Source: Rhodospirillaceae bacterium
Lineage (GTDB): Bacteria > Pseudomonadota > Alphaproteobacteria > Rhodospirillales > JABHCV01
Direction: 5' to 3'
NCBI GenBank assembly: GCA_018662005.1
Contig: JABJHA010000007.1
Coordinates: forward strand, 1-42,888
DNA: 42,888 nucleotides
The translations under genes were made by a program, and so were the position numbers. How positions within the stretch are numbered: position 1 is the stretch's first letter; the number at the start of each line of letters is the position of its first letter. The notes under the pieces were generated by a model. That model saw only the letters and a list, made by a program, of their open reading frames with translations. It did not search any database and was not told the DNA's origin. Positions 42,701-42,888 of the stretch are shown here, one piece after another.

Positions 42701-42751
42701 GAAAACCTGACGGAATTTCTGCAGGGTCACTACGCGGAAAAGAACTCTTAA
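39734..42751 (+). CDS. Four-PAS GGDEF-EAL cyclic di-GMP protein
   Basis: A soluble protein of about 1005 residues. PAS domains lie near 38-155, 165-282, 290-412 and 450-565. The GGDEF domain has RLGGDEF at 651-657, preceded by the inhibitory-site motif RSGD (644-647). The EAL domain begins GVEALMRWQ (EAL at 781-783) and has DDFGTGYSSLSYLKKFP. Both catalytic signatures are intact, so it may make or break cyclic di-GMP. The third PAS looks FixL-like: VPEPHRSKHDTYL with His349, and Arg370 in NREEMGQRKDGS, align with the haem-ligand His and distal Arg of FixL. AAGG precedes the ATG at 39734; ATG 39704 is less likely. It is tail to tail with fliG, overlapping four bases, and suits motility control. 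Confidence 0.92.
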   Translation: MAGRAKKTSGQSGKDGNVTKSAKSVDFANETDDTSVSDGGGWLIDLVDGANDMICLCRHGRIAYINAAGLQMLHLKSAKRAAGRPFAEFLHPEYREIVAEMLENSIFENESLPLKLQRGRESIVDVEITFSQVGKPESGLVSVQARDITDKLRIAETVLRSENRYRSLVESALDLICVCEDGEITFINAAGAEILHEKEPEKLIGRKLKSLLHPDYHPILDEGLQGFVEELESLSGTGSSMPLKFVRVDGNIIDVEVAVMPFGAPGEDAFMIEARDITQRLRSTESLRERESRLNGILNTVADAIITIDEKGIIQSFNPSAENIFGYKAREVIGENVKILVPEPHRSKHDTYLSNYKKTGKGKIIGETNREEMGQRKDGSFFPMELSVTELRLGHLRIYTGIVKDITVRKNAEEQLLQAHDQLEIRVEERTSELTEEIIIRRETEEKLRLAAEVIANLTEAVVIVDKRFRTTAINPAFSSITGYRKADVLGKMPPFYKSLKKDKDLFERMWKEINSHGRWEGEYWHKKKNGTEIAVRLSVSVITDDDGNELQFAAVLTDITKRKQDEERIYYQANYDALTDLPNRALFHDRLNQGLATMSRLERKLGLMFIDLDGFKLVNDTLGHDIGDLLLQETALRLNDCIRSGDTVARLGGDEFTVIMPSLLDPKHAPLLAQRILDTLAKPYILKGHESFISGSIGVTIFPDDSDEASELIKNADSAMYRAKEQGKANYQFFTPDMNADVKERLILKNGLSKALENGEFELHYQPKLDIQTNTITGVEALMRWQNEELGLISPVKFIPVLEETGMVVEVGEWALWTACEQHKAWLAAGMPPIRIAVNLSARQLREVSFVPMMERVLKESGVKPEGLEIEITESMLMSDSAKAIVSLGELHEMGLHLAMDDFGTGYSSLSYLKKFPIDTIKIDRSFVADIATNEDDAEIIKTIISMGRTLNRKVVAEGVETSRQLSMLKQYQCDEIQGYYFCKPQASENLTEFLQGHYAEKNS

Positions 42752-42888
42752 TACACCAACTCGTCTTCTTCGGAACCGCTGGAGATGACGATTTCACCAG
42801 CGTCAGCCAGGGCTTTCGCGCTTTGCACAACGACCGCCTGGGCTTCATCGACATCTTTCAGGCGAACCGCGCCCATGGCGTCCATATC
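42748..42888 (-). CDS. fliG: FliG C-terminal end (partial, runs off the window)
   Basis: The last 46 codons of a gene entering from the right edge. The translation begins DMDAMGAVRLKDVDEAQ and continues KALADAGEIVISSGSEEDEL. MGxVRLKDVxEAQ and AGEIVIS are hallmarks of the C-terminus of the flagellar motor switch protein FliG, which contacts the stator and is needed for torque. The stop TAA (42748-42750) overlaps the end of the GGDEF-EAL gene by four bases. The organism is therefore flagellated, or at least keeps flagellar genes. Confidence 0.85.
   Translation of the reverse strand, partial: DMDAMGAVRLKDVDEAQAVVVQSAKALADAGEIVISSGSEEDELVY

Noticed and set aside
1-42888. CRISPR arrays, tRNA or rRNA genes, complete insertion sequences
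   Set aside because: Reading the window showed no regularly spaced repeats, no tRNA-like cloverleaf and no transposase.

Overview
The window reads as part of the chromosome of a flagellated, sulfur-oxidising, CO2-fixing alphaproteobacterium, most likely in or near Rhodospirillales. The evidence is a form II RuBisCO with its CbbQ/CbbO activase, a SoxXYZA-B thiosulfate-oxidation set without SoxCD, TIGR02186 and TauE proteins, an ArsR-type SoxR/SqrR/BigR regulator, and the C-terminal end of a FliG protein at the right edge. The genus assignment is inference only.

Layout. (1) 1-7.7 kb is an accessory-looking stretch, visibly richer in A+T than what follows. It holds two paralogous orphan PAS histidine kinases, a winged-helix/TPR regulator, a STAS-like protein and several small proteins. 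Two families of short intergenic repeats are found here and were not noticed elsewhere. (2) 7.7-11.2 kb carries a small membrane protein and a methyltransferase, facing a secreted rhodanese. Next to the rhodanese is a 59-residue exported peptide ending in cysteine, and divergent from these is a flavocytochrome-c-type sulfide dehydrogenase flavoprotein. (3) 11.3-23.2 kb is the Calvin-Benson-Bassham (CBB) block: a LuxR-type regulator with a degenerate receiver domain, then prk, tkt, fba, cbbM, cbbQ, cbbO, rpe and recQ, all on the plus strand. There is no CbbR. (4) 23.3-28.6 kb holds a DASS/SLC13 anion transporter with a tandem UspA protein. Opposite lie TauE, TIGR02186 and UspA genes, preceded by a 30-codon ORF with five cysteine codons within seven and an ATTAGA-N4-TCTAAT operator. 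An ArsR regulator gene has the same operator in its own promoter. (5) 28.6-39.6 kb holds a membrane spermidine-synthase-like protein, soxW, ccdA/soxV, soxB, soxAZYX and a YeeE/YedE transporter. Divergent from these are dsrE2, a ribbon-helix-helix gene, tusA, a soxS-like gene and a GlcG/HbpS-like gene. (6) 39.7-42.9 kb has a four-PAS GGDEF-EAL protein, tail to tail with fliG.

How it fits together. Thiosulfate would be oxidised in the periplasm by SoxXA/YZ/B, with thiol reductant from CcdA/SoxV, SoxW and SoxS. Without SoxCD, the sulfane sulfur left on SoxY must go elsewhere. YeeE/YedE, TusA and DsrE2 suggest import and relay in the cytoplasm, and TauE may export the resulting sulfite. Sulfide could enter through the FccB-like enzyme. 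Electrons from these reactions would support the CBB cycle.

The most novel-looking items are the poly-cysteine upstream ORF before the TauE operon, the exported peptide with a C-terminal cysteine, the pseudo-receiver LuxR regulator with CCTACCCGT palindromes at the CBB operon, and the mobile-looking intergenic hairpins.
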